Positions 37,240-49,629 of a stretch of 64,000 nt of DNA are shown here, one piece after another. The notes below the pieces were generated by a model. The model was given only the letters and a program-made list of their open reading frames with translations, ran no database searches and was not told the DNA's origin. Each line of letters begins with the position of its first letter. Position 1 is the stretch's first letter. The translations under genes were made by a program, and so were the position numbers. Origin of the DNA: Chrysomallon squamiferum (Eukaryota; Mollusca; Gastropoda; Neomphalida; Peltospiridae); contig CM022677.1 in NCBI GenBank assembly GCA_012295275.1, positions 9,860,804-9,924,803 of the forward strand. Direction: 5' to 3'.

Positions 37240-37272
37240 ATGAGAAGAAATGCATCTTTTGGGCGTTTGTTG
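37240..37272 (+). CDS. Putative first coding exon of paralogue D
   Basis: ATG at 37240 opens 11 codons (MRRNASFGRLL) ending exactly in phase 0 at the donor GTGAGT (GT at 37273-37274). The coding exon at 62541 begins in phase 0 after a strong acceptor and lacks its own in-frame start before the membrane anchor. Joining the two gives a basic cytoplasmic tail directly followed by ARPKYG and the hydrophobic anchor, which is what a type II Golgi enzyme needs. The upstream 200 bases are less AT-rich and 5' UTR-like. The join implies a 25.3-kb intron. It is an inference from phase, strand, splice sites and biology; another upstream exon could be the true one. Confidence 0.5.
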
Positions 37273-39939
37273 GTGAGTACTTTAGTTCTTCTTTGTCAGG
37301 TTCTCGTAGAGTGAACTATCGGCTGCTTTCTCAGTTTCTGCAGTTCCAAAAGATTAATACGGCATGAGATCATTTCTCAGTTTGGGATCGACAAAATACT
37401 TTACTTTAAAAATAATATTACATTTGGATATCTGCACCAACATGTAAGAGAATTTTGTCGTCTTTTAATATTTATTATATTATTTAATTTTAATTAAATA
37501 ATTTAAATATATATAGTTTTAAAAAGAATATACTTTAAATCTTTCAATGGCTAGATTACTCGGGGGGTTTTCTCAAAAATGTTTTCTTTATTTAGTCCTA
37601 CTTTTTCATTCATGTATTATTTTTATTCTGTCTCTGTAATGACGAAACCATTCAAAGCCTTTGCCTCTGTACCTTAATTTTGGTAGTAATTTAAAATAGT
37701 TGAAGAATAAGAAACGTTTATATATTTTTGTAATTTTAAATAACTTTAATAATAATTTGATTTGAGCACTAACCAAAATGCTTTATTCATCACTAAATAA
37801 TATACAATGTGATTTGAGAGAAACAAAGTAAAAAATAAATTAAAAAATAAAAATAACTTTTTGACTGATTATTTGAACAGTATTGCACTTCAGACATATA
37901 CATAATATACGTATAATATACCTATACAGACTTATGTAACTTCAAAAAGGAGAACCTATCAAGTATATTTACACTTTATTTTTAGCATTTGTAGAATGAT
38001 TCAGTAATTGAGTTTTAAAACAAAATATGATTGGCCACTCACTAGAAGTAAGTCATCTTTACTAATACAAATGAAAAACATGACATAGATACTATATATA
38101 GTGTGAACAAAAAGAATAATTATTTGGTGAGCCCTTTTGATTTTTTGAATAAGGTATGGAATTGTATGTCTGTATGTCATAATGTTTTTTTGTTAATAAT
38201 ATATGTGTGTGTGTGTGTGCGTGTGTGACTTTCATTGATGTGTGGTATTTTGCATCTGTGAATGTGTTTATTATATGTATATATATTCAGTATGTGGTTT
38301 TGATATATTAAGTTACTAAATGTCTGAGAACATCCTGGATACCCTCTCATCCTATAAAGTAATGAAGAACTGATGAAAATAGTTTGTGTATCTGCTGAGG
38401 CAGGCTGATTTTTATCAAGGTTTATTAGTCTGGTTTGTGTGTCCACATTAGACAAGGATTCTTATTTGCTGACTCAGCATTCCTTAGTTCACAGATTTCT
38501 TTGAGGCTATGCTTTATTGTGTTAGCAAAATGTTGTTTGCTTATTACGTTTTGAAGCTTGAGATTGATGTTACATAAATATTACATAAAATATTTTTTCT
38601 TATTTACTTTTGTCTTATTGAAGAGAACTTTTTTTATTATTATTTTTTAATTAATTATATATGTTTATTAGAAAAATCACTGAGCTTGTTTACATTTGTG
38701 ATAAACAGGTTGTTTTATTAATATTATATATATATATTTTATTAAAGATAATTGATACTAATGCATTTTAATTAAAGTATATGTTAAACTAATTTAAAGT
38801 CAGTTTTGTAGTGATTATTAATGTCAATGATATGATATATAATATTATTAAAAAGTATATTATTTGCTTAATAGTTTTTACTTGAATAATATTTATTTTT
38901 GTTAGAATATGTTAATGTTTACTTTTTGCTGATTTTTTTGTCTTATAATTTTAGAAATGTTTAATTATTTTTATATATATATATATATATATACATTTTG
39001 TCACATATTATAAATGAATTTGCTCATTACTAAATATATATATGGTCTGTTTAGCATAATGATCTAAGCTGTTATTTAACAAAGATTCCATTTTAATATA
39101 AAAAAATCCAAACAAGTGAAGTAGTAAATTATTTGTTAATTTACTTTTTATGATGATTTTATAACTTCATAATAAAACATTTTTAATATTGAAAACAAAA
39201 CAAGTAAACATAAAACATTTTTAAATTTAATCTGTGAGTGTGTTTATGCTGAATACTGTAACATCATGAGAAATAAATAAAAAACTGGCTCACACTGGTC
39301 TGATTTTGTAATCATAAACATATGATGGTTTGCTGAAAAGGTGTATAGTTGAATGATAATTCACTGATTCTGATGTCAGGTCAGGAGGTCAGTCCTACTC
39401 TGTAATGTATATAGAAACTCATTTTTTTATCATTGTTTATCTAATGCAGTGGTATTTGCACTTTGCCAGAATAAAAAACAACAAAACAAACAACCCCCCC
39501 TTCTTAACATAATCATAGTTTGTTTCTGGGTAAGCAGGCTGTATCAGAGACTGCACAATTCCATGTTGGATATTTTTTCAATTCCAACTAAAACTCATTA
39601 CAAAAAGTTTTTGCTGCTCAGAAAATATGTAAACTAAATATTAATAAAGATGTAGTAGCACACACATATATATATTTCAAAAATATCTAACTGTAGATAT
39701 TACAGATCAGTTTGTCAGATGTAGTTGGTAAGATTTACCTCTAAAAATTATGATGATATTTGAGAAGAAATAATGTATATATCTGTATTTGATGTCTGTC
39801 TAATAATCATTAATACTAAAATGTGCCTATGGACGTTTAATCAAATATTCATAGATTCATTTTGTTTTTAGTTTGTGGTTTGTTTGATCAATAATAGAAA
39901 ATTATAGTGTTATTGCTTTGGGATTATAAAGTAAACAAA

Positions 39940-40155
39940 TGAGGCAGTCACTGTCTCAGTGATTGGAGTGTGTGGCTGGGGAACAGGAGTTTGCTGGATC
40001 GATACTCCTAGCCATAGACTACAGCAAAATTATCAAACATCACAAATATGTGCTTTCTTTTCACTGGAAATACATATACAGGTACCTGACCAATTATCCT
40101 GACTCCTTGGGGCTTGAGGCATTCCAGATTTCTGGATTTTCCAGTAATCAGTAGA
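39940..40155 (+). mobile_element. Candidate tRNA-derived SINE
   Basis: A tRNA-like head has an A-box-like TGTCTCAGTGATTGG at about 39952 and a B-box-like GGATCGATACTCC at about 40006, with tRNA-like spacing. An unrelated tail follows to an A/T-rich end. The head is too diverged to be a working tRNA gene. The ends are approximate. Confidence 0.45.
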
Positions 40156-41157
40156 AGTCAGCAAGTAATTTTTTTTTTTTATGTTATTACTTTATGATTC
40201 ATATTTATATGGTAGCCATACAAATTTATATTTAAAAGAGAGATGCATATGTGGGATCCTTTAGTTGCTGCAGAAATTATCTTTCTCTCTGTTCTCTCAG
40301 AGGATTTGAAATAATTGATATATTGGAATGTTCTTATTACATACTTCTTTGATTTTCTTAACACATGAATTGTTTTCAGTTAGCCAGATACGTTCTGCAG
40401 ATTACCATATGTTTTACAATTACTTATTTATATAAATAAATAATTACACTTTTAATATAAAATAGTTTTAAACCTGCCTATAATCATTAAATAAGTAGAG
40501 TTTATCTTTTTAATGGAACCATAATGCTGCAGTATTTCTGAATCTCTTTGAAATAAATTAGAGTGGATGACTGGCAATACTTCACTGAATTAAGAAGTAA
40601 GTGTATACTGAAATATATATTTTTAAATAACTATTGCAAATAGCAATATTATGACAGGTTACACAGTAAATTAGCATTGAAAACATTTTTCAGTAGTTAT
40701 ATGTTCTCTTAGGATAAAACAAACAAAAATAATAATAAAAAACAAACCCAACCAGTGGGAAGGCTGTAAAATTGAATCCCCCTAAGAAATCAAGAAAATA
40801 AAACCATTTGAAAATAAAACTATATACCTTTGAAAAATTTATATTTTACAGATTTTAAGATAATTTTTTTTATTAAAAGATGGGTAAAGTCCTGATGTTT
40901 TAAATAAACTGTGGGATACTTGTTGCAGTTTTAACAAAAGACTGTAATACAGTAGTAGCTGACTGATGTGGATTATAATAATCTTCTTGTATTAAATATC
41001 TGTCACAGGAACCTACCTCTGTATATCACACCACTCTGTAAATATTTTAAAAATGTACCTTTGAGAGTATCAGTTGCTTATTTTTTAAATATATACTCTA
41101 CTTCAGTATGTAATTAGGAAAACATCTTTATTTTGTGAGAGTTTATTACCTGTTATT

Positions 41158-41226
41158 CTAATAAGCTCAATGTAATAAGGTTTATGGTTTTATAAATACA
41201 AGGTGAAGAGTTCAAACCCATTAAAA
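41158..41226 (+). mobile_element. Degenerate tRNA-like SINE head
   Basis: An A-box-like ATAAGCTCAATGTAATAAGG segment at about 41161 is followed about 45 bases later by the B-box-like GAGTTCAAACCCA. It resembles the head of the element near 39940 in layout. Heavily mutated. Confidence 0.3.
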
Positions 41227-42515
41227 TCATGTAGGAAGCTATATATTGCAAAATAAAAAAGTGAAATATGTTTTTATTAGTGGTATCATTAGCTTTCTTT
41301 TTCTCATTTTCTGAAAGCAAATATATGTGAGTGAAAATTAACATAAAAATGGTATCTCTTTTTATACAGTCATATATATATATATATATACATATACACA
41401 CACACACACACATAAATAAATATTTTTTCACTGCGTTACCACCTATAAATTGAATGTTTCTCTCTCTCTCACACACATCCACAAAGCCAAACAAACACAT
41501 AGACACAAAACACATAACCTCATAAACATATACACAAACACAAGCAGAAGAGTATGGGTGCAAATTAACAATCTGTATAGATTTATTTGATTTATTGATT
41601 GTTAAATTAATTTATATAAGGAACATCTTGCTACAGTGTTTACATGTTAATTAATACTTGTAATGAGTTGCCAGTCACACACAGTATTATGTGAGAGTAT
41701 GAATGTTGAATTAATTATTTCAGTACTGGGATGAAACACCCCCAGCTGTAACAACTATTGTTTATTTTAATTTCATTGATGACTAATCACTGATCAGAAA
41801 TTCTGTGTGTGTGTGTGTGGTAAATGGTTTTTCTCTGTTTTTCAACTGATACAAATATATTTTGAGGCAGTAGGTTAAAATATGTTCACTATTAGACTGA
41901 AGCTATAACTAGAGATAATGGAGTTGATGTTGCTCCGGATGTTACATCAGACTCTCTGAAAGGACCTAGTTGATCTGTTTCTAGTTCCAGCTAGTACTGT
42001 TCAGCTAGTACAACAGAGGTGTTATTTTGTTATTCTCAGTGTGATAGGTGAGTTGCTGCACACCAAACAAAATGATAATTTTATGATCAATATTAACTTA
42101 ACATAATCAGGAGTCATAATGGGATTCTAATATTTCTGGGTTATGAAATATTGTGAAATGTTCTTACACAGCACTGGCACTGATATGGCACTGGCAAAAG
42201 TGACAAAAGTTTGGCTGAAGGGTGAGCAATATTCCATCAGCATATCCTGAGACCATATCCACCATACATCACTGATCTGTCACATCAGTGGAATGGACTG
42301 TTAGCCTGTAAATAAAAAATTATAATTATAAATTTCTCACACAAAATGAATGAAGTAAACACTCTCAAACAGCTCTGCTGAGTGAGCACTTACTTACATT
42401 ACAAAGGCATTGTGTTTCCTGTAAAATATTAATTAGTGATTTGAAACGGATGTTTATCTGATTGCTCTCTCTTGCTCACTCGTTTTTTGTGTGTGTACAG
42501 ATATGTTTGTGTATG

Positions 42516-42518
<3 letters not shown>

Positions 42519-42556
<38 letters not shown>
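42519..42556 (+). repeat. TG microsatellite
   Basis: About 37 bases of TG, preceded by an AT run. Confidence 0.95.
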
Positions 42557-42904
42557 TGGTGATGGTTATAAAAGGCTGGGAATATAATGAATTTTACAGC
42601 TATTAATAGTAATATTTTACCCAGGTGTATGTAATTCGTTACAACAGATGTGGATTTTATCTTTTGCAATAATTTATAACATTAGTAAAATTTCATTATT
42701 ATTATTATTATAATTATTATTATTATTATTATTTTATTTTTTAATTTTTTAATTTATTTTGTACTTAAATGTAATCAATATATATGAAAACAAAAGTTTA
42801 CACATACTGTATAATTTATTGTATTATCGAGAACAGTCAACTTTAGACAGAATCAATAAAAAAAAAGTCAAGTGACAAAGTAGTTCAGCTGAACACCTAA
42901 CTGT

Positions 42905-42960
42905 AATGTCCTCCCTGTATGTACTTATCAGGTAAGTTTCCATGGAAACGTTGATAGTTG
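42905..42960 (+). promoter_or_regulatory. Candidate recursive splice site
   Basis: A pyrimidine-biased stretch ends in TTATCAG and is followed at once by GTAAGTTT (junction 42931/42932). This abutted 3'/5' splice-site layout is known from recursive splicing of very long introns. It lies on the sense strand of D's putative 25-kb intron. It could equally be the end of an unrecognised exon. Confidence 0.3.
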
Positions 42961-43147
42961 GCTGATTATGGGTTGCTAAGTGTTATGTAATGAATCAGAG
43001 GGTGAATGTGTTAGTTCTGCAGATTGCTAGGGCTTGTATCAAAACATCGAAATTAGGCTCACCTCTAAGGTCGAGGACATCAAGGAAACACCATAGACAT
43101 AATTTCTGTAACAGAGGCAGGAATGTTAATGTTTTCTTAATATTAAA

Positions 43148-43390
43148 AAAGTAGAAAAGATAATGCAAATAAAGTAGAAAAGATAATGCAAATAAAGCAG
43201 AAAAGATAATACTAATAAAGCAGAAAAGATAATAATATTAATAATATAGAAAAGATAAAATAAATAAAATGATAACAAGTAATTTTAACAAATGATAACA
43301 AGTAATGTTAATAAAGTGATAATCAGTGACATTAAAAAAAGATAAGTAACATTAATAAAGTGATAACAAGTAACAGTTATAAAAAATTAG
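43148..43390 (+). repeat. Short degenerate tandem repeats
   Basis: AGAAAAGATAATGCAAATAA-type units at about 43151-43260 are followed by GATAACAAGTAATGTTAATA-type units at about 43271-43385. AT-rich and non-coding. Confidence 0.75.
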
Positions 43391-44403
43391 AATATCAGTA
43401 AACAGTATTAATGCAATTATGGAAATGTTAATTATGTTTATAAAAACTCAAATCAAATGTGAAAAAAAGAATTAGGACAATTAATTATAGATATTTGGCA
43501 GGTTAATTTTAAAAGAGGAGAGATATTAATGAAGTACTAAAAATAAAGATACATAATAAAGTCTGGACAGTTATATTAATATTTAAAAGTAGTGAATATT
43601 AAAGAACATTCATTTACTGAAGTGATTGCTAGTAAGGAAATAAATACTGGGAATTAAAAAGAAAAACAATTAGTGACATGAAGAAATTATTACAAATCAT
43701 GATAAAGGAGTACTTAGAAATTATTAACTTAGTTTAGAGAATGGTCCTTTAAAGAAAATTTATAAAATACTTAATCATTTGAACTTTTTATACTGGGTTT
43801 GCAGGTTTTTGGCTGGATTCTAAAACATTTTGGATGAAATATCTTGACATACAAGAGCTATTTATTCTTGGCTTAGAAACTATATATTTTATGGCCAGTA
43901 AAAACATAAATTATATTTTCTCTACAGCCCAGAATTGATAGTGTGCTGCTAAATTTAATGTGAGAAACAAAACTGGAGGAAAACATTTTTAGAAGAAAAA
44001 AAAAAAAAAATTTTTTTTACATTGTATATACAGAAAAAAAAAATGCTGTTTTCAAACTTTTTGTTGAAGTTCTTAAATTTCATGGTTGTAGTTCTTTTTT
44101 ATTTACTTTTTATAGTTTTATCTTTTTATTATTTATTTTTTAAATGTGGTTATTCAAGCTAAACAGGTTAAATCATTTCCTTTATAAATATTAATGAAAT
44201 GGGTGGAAATATATATGGAGTGGAAAATATAATACAAATACATTAGGAAATTTAATGCTAATAAAATAGAAAAGAATAATATGGCAGAGTGTTGAAAAAT
44301 AATATTAATAAACTCACCAAAATAATAACAATAGAAGGTGCATAGCTATATGCATGTATAAAGATAGTGCAAACATTTTAATATATTTGATTGTTTAATT
44401 ACA

Positions 44404-45445
44404 GTCTGTGTCAGGATAACTGGTTTCAGACAACTGTCTATAACAGGATAACTAGAATGTTAGATGACAGTCTGTGTCAGGATGACTAGATTCAGACAAC
44501 TGTCTATAACAGGATAACTAGAATATTATATGACAGTGTGTGTCAGGGTAACTAGATTCAGACAACTGTCTATAACAGAATGTATAATTAGAATGTTAGA
44601 TAACAGTGTGTGTCAGGATGACTAGATTCAGACAACTGTCTATAACAGGATGTATAATTAGAATATTAGATGACAGTCTGTGTCAGGATGACTAGATTGA
44701 GACAACTTACTGTGTATAACAGGATAACTAGAATATTAGATAACAGTGTGTATCAGGATGACTAGATTCAGACAACTGTGTATAACAGGATAACTAGAAT
44801 ATTAGATAACAGTGTGTGTCAGGATGACAAGATTCAGACAACTTACTGTGTATAACAGGTAACTAGAATATTAGATGACAGTCTGTGTCAGGATGACTAG
44901 ATTCAGACAACTGTCTATAACAGGATAACTAGAATATTAGATAACAGTGTGTGTCAGGATGACTAGATTCAGACAACTGTGTATAACAGGATAACTAGAA
45001 TATTAGATAACAGTGTGTGTCAGGATGACTAGATTCAGACAACTTACTGTGTATAACAGGGTAACTAGAATGTTAGATGACAGTCTGTGTCAGGATGACT
45101 AGATTCAGACAACTGTGTATAACAGGATAACTAGAATATTAGATAACAGTGTGTGTCAGGATGACTAGATTCAGACAACTTACTGTGTATAACAGGGTAA
45201 CTAGAATGTTAGATGACAGTCTGTGTCAGGATGACTAGATTCAGACAACTTACTGTGTATAACAGGGTAACTAGAATGTTAGATGACAGTCTGTGTCAGG
45301 ATGACTAGATTCAGACAACTTACTGTGTATAACAGGGTAACTAGAATGTTAGATGACAGTCTGACAGGATGACTAGATTCAGACAACTTACTGTCTATAG
45401 TAGGATAACTAAGATGTTAGATGATAGTGAGGATAATTAAATTCA
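44404..45445 (+). repeat. 1-kb minisatellite, about 15 copies of 60-75 bp
   Basis: The unit is built from GTGTCAGGATGACTAG, ATTCAGACAACTG, TATAACAGGATAACTAG and a TTAGATGACAGT segment. Some units carry an extra ACTTACTGTG. The insertion type is clustered to the right, so subfamilies expanded in order. I counted about 15 CAGGATGACT-like starts. Confidence 0.92.
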
Positions 45446-47399
45446 CACTAGATATCAGTAGAAAGTGATATAATAGTTTGAGGATAAATGAATAAACAGA
45501 ATACTTTCAGTAGTTACAGCTGTTCTACACAAACAAATCTCAAAGTAAATAAAGAACACAGCAGTTTAGGTCCAGCAAACAGCCTTGTCTGTTTGACAGC
45601 ATGTTTTTAAAAATACTCTTAATGTGTTATTTATTTGACAGATTATAGAATCAGACATACACATACTTACATACTTATTCACACATCTGCATTACTGACA
45701 CAAAGTACAAATTCAGTGCACAACTCATAAAAAACTACATTCACAAAGTAGTTATAATATGTATGCATATTTACAGTCATCCACACACACATGGTAAAAC
45801 AAAATTCAATAAAAAAAATATACAAATGCATACAAATAAAAATCTATAGCATCACACAACAAAATGTATGTTAAAAACTGCCTGCTGTTAAAGTTTTATC
45901 TATTGCATGACACATGCTCTGTTGACTTTAAAAAAGATGTCTCATTTATATTGTTTATATCTTACTGTATTAAATAGAACTGTGTTAAGAGACTATGCTA
46001 AAATGAATTGATGCTAAGACACCACACTAGGGCACCAGACAGTATATAAAATATTATCTGGCAGAATTCTGACATTATTTATTTGACTGATGCTGTGATA
46101 TATAGGGCTTATCAGTGTCATGCATAAAGCATAGTTGTATTTATATCTAATATAACACAGAGTTGACACTGCCACAGGTCATGACCCAAGTTGCTAATGG
46201 TTACTGAGAGTTCAAGGGACCCTGGGGCCAAGAATTTGGTCCCTGTGTACCTATTTACATAATGCTTGCAGTGTGTGTTGCGACTTACATTAGTCTCTCT
46301 CTCTCTCTCTCTGAAAGTGTGATATACATATGAAATTTTTGCATTGTGTGAATGTGTGTGAGCATCTGATGTGGATGATTGAGTGCTTCTGCATGTGTTT
46401 AAATTATTCTCTTGACGTTGTTCAAGATTAGAAAAAGAGTGAAAATATCAATGTAATCATTAAATAGAAACATCCTGTATAATTTTTACTACATGAAAGT
46501 TTACTTAAATTTCTCTTCAAAAAAAAATAAAATAGTTGATTTAAATCGAAGACTGGTTTTAGAGTTTTTAATAATCCGAAAGTTAAATTTGTGTTTTTAC
46601 CACTAATTGATTTTTATTTTTATTTTATTTTTGGACCTATATGTTTATATTTTCTATATATCTATATATTTTTTTAATGTCTGTAATATTATTTGAGTAA
46701 ATGTTATTTCTTATTGTAGAAATAGTGTTTATAGTGGTTATAGTAATGGTTCTAGTCTTGTTCATCTAGATATAGAGTAATATTAGTTGTATTAGTAATG
46801 GTATTAGCAATATCAATTGTAGTAATATTAGTTGTAGTAGTAATAGTATTAATAGCAGTTGTAGTAGCAGTTGTTTTTATAACAGCAATAGTATTGTTCT
46901 TAGACATAGTAATTTTAATAGTAGTAGAACAGCAATATTTCTACTCGTCATAGTAATAATAGTGGTCCTAGTATTGGTCATACTAGTCTCAGGAGTAATA
47001 GATGTAGATGCAGCCACAATCATAATACAGCAGGAGCAGAAACAGTTGTTGAAGCAATGTATTTCAGCAACAGATATAATTAGTGCTGTTGGTTACTAAT
47101 ATTAATTAGAGAATACATAAATAGAAACAGTAATAATATTTGTGTCAGCCATGGATGATTGTGTTATAAATTAAAACAGTAGAAAAATTGGGTTAGTTAA
47201 AACATATTTTCTGTCTAAAATTTTCTACAGGAAAAACACTTCTCGGCACTTCTCAGCTAGACTTCCCATACACCCATGATATCAGCAGATACAGTAGTAG
47301 CTGTACTTGTCAGAGTACTTGTAATATTAACAATAAACACATTAGTAATGTCAGCAGTGTAACAGAAGTTTCATTAGTAATAGAAACCTAGTTTAACAG

Positions 47400-48700
47400 C
47401 AGTAACAGTAACAACTGCACTGTAGTAGTAGTAGTAGTAGTAGCAATAGCAGTAGCAGTAGCTGTGATAGTACTAGGAGTAGTGTTTGTAGTAATTTTAG
47501 TAGCATTTTTATTCTAGACAACAGGTATGTATAATTGTCAAGTCAAAACCAAGAACAAAAACAATAAATCTGATACTAATCCAATTAGTAATATTTCTCT
47601 ATTACTACTGCTACTTCAGTACACTGCCTTTACTACTATTAGTACTATACAAACAGCTACATCTACTAATGCTATTACTTCTATATCTATTTGATTTCAT
47701 TTTAGCAATTTAGTTGTATAAATGTGTGTCTGTTTTCATAGATACCTAGGTTCAAATAAATAATCAGCATGGTAGTAGAACCTGCTGTACTGTTGTAGTT
47801 GTGAAAAGAGAAGTAGTGATACTGTTAGTAGTAGTAGTAGAAATAATGCTAATATAGTTGTAATAATAGTAATAATAGTATCAGTAGTACTGGTAGTAAT
47901 AGCAGTAGTAGTAGAAATAATGCTAATATAGTTGTACTTACAGTAATACTAGTATCAGTAGTAATGGTAGTAGTAGTAGAAATAATGCTAATATAGTTGT
48001 ACTAATAGTAATAATAGTATGAGTAGTAATGGTAGTTACAGTAGTAGTAATAGAAATAATGCTGATATTGTACTAATAGTAATACTAGTACCAGTAGTAA
48101 AAATAATGTTGATATAGTTGTACTAATAGTAATAATAGTATCAGTAGTAGTTACAGTAGTAGTAGAAATAATGCTGGTATAGTTGTACCTACTAATAATA
48201 ATAGTATCAGTAGTAGTAGTAGTAGACATAATGCTGATATAGGTGTACTAATAGTAATAATAGTATCAGTAGTAATAGTAGTAGTAGTAGTAGTAGACAT
48301 AATGCTGATATAGGTGTACTAATAGTAATAATAGTATGAGTAGTAATGGTAGTTACAGTAGTAGTAATAGAAATAATGCTGATATTGTACTAATAGTAAT
48401 ACTAGTACCAGTAGTAATGGCAGTAGTAGTAAAAATAATGTTGATATAGTTGTACTAATAGTAATAATAGTATCAGTAGTAGTTACAGTAGTAGTAGAAA
48501 TAATGCTGGTATAGTTGTACTACTACTACTAATAGTAGCAGTAGTAATAGTAGTAGTAGTAGTAGAAGACATAATGCTCATATAGGTGTACTAATAGCAA
48601 TAATAGGATCAGTAGTAGTTACAGTAGTAGTAGAAATAATGCACATATAGGAGTACTAATATTAGTAACAATAGCAGTAGTAGTAATACTGATATAGTTG
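47400..48700 (+). repeat. TAG-rich higher-order satellite
   Basis: GTA/TAG triplets near 47420-47480, then from about 47820 a nested array. Units of AGAAATAATGCTGATATAG, TTGTACTAATAGTAATA, ATAGTATCAGTAGTA and a variable GTA run recur at roughly 60-130 base spacing. A block of several units (about 48000-48180) recurs near 48320-48510, showing higher-order duplication. Confidence 0.88.
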
Positions 48701-49629
48701 TAATAGTTTCATTCATTGTAATAATTACAGTAGTATATGCTACTATTAGCAAGTTGTTGAAGTTATAGTTGTATAATAGAGGTAGAATATGTATTTGGAA
48801 AACTGTTATGATAATGATGATTATTATTATTTAATTCTGTTTTTAATCAAATGATATTATTTTAAATGAAGTGACAAGGTTTTGAGATGGCCCCTCACAA
48901 AACAAAACTGACTTTTCTACAAAGCTGTTTTGCCAATTCTGAACCTGCTACATGTATTTCTATCACACTTCCTATAATTTCTCTTTGTACTTTAAATTTC
49001 TCTACTAGACTGTCTACCTGGTTATTTCTTTTGTATTATAATTACAGAGTTTAATTATTATTTATAGTGTGTTAAAAGTATTTTCATAAAAATGTATTTA
49101 CTTAACCAATATAAAATTATATAAATTTATAATGATTTAAACTATTGAGTTATAAAATATAACAAAATATTTAAATGTACTTTTATTATTATTTTATATT
49201 TGTTATTTTTTGTTATGTTTAAATTATTTATAAACCTCAGTTCCATACTTGTATTTTTCTTCTTTTTCTCTATTTTTATGTATAAGTATTTTATTAAATG
49301 AAACATCTATGTATATGGTCCACACAGTAAAATGTCTACTAATCAATTAATTATAAGCTTATAAAATGTTATTTTTGTTGTACTGATAATAAAATAATTA
49401 CTCTCTATTTTTCTCTGTGTTTTGTCTGTCTTGGAGAGAGAGAGAGTGTGTGTGTGCATGTGTGTGTGTTAGATTAAAAACAAGTGTTAACAAGCTGATG
49501 TGCAGTAGTGTAGACTAAGTTGCACTGTGTTGTTTCTGCTGTGTACTATCACCTGCAGGCTGCACATTCAGCTTTACTTTAAATAAAACTGCAGTCATAA
49601 ATCTTTTTCATATTGTTATTATTGTGCTG

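Noticed and set aside
44404-45445. CRISPR-like regular repeats
   Set aside because: Units are contiguous, have no unique spacers and lie in a eukaryotic intron-rich locus; this is a minisatellite. The same applies to 57212-58092.
46160-46260. Possible further SINE (GAGAGTTCAAGGGACC)
   Set aside because: A B-box-like string is present, but no A box lies at the right distance.
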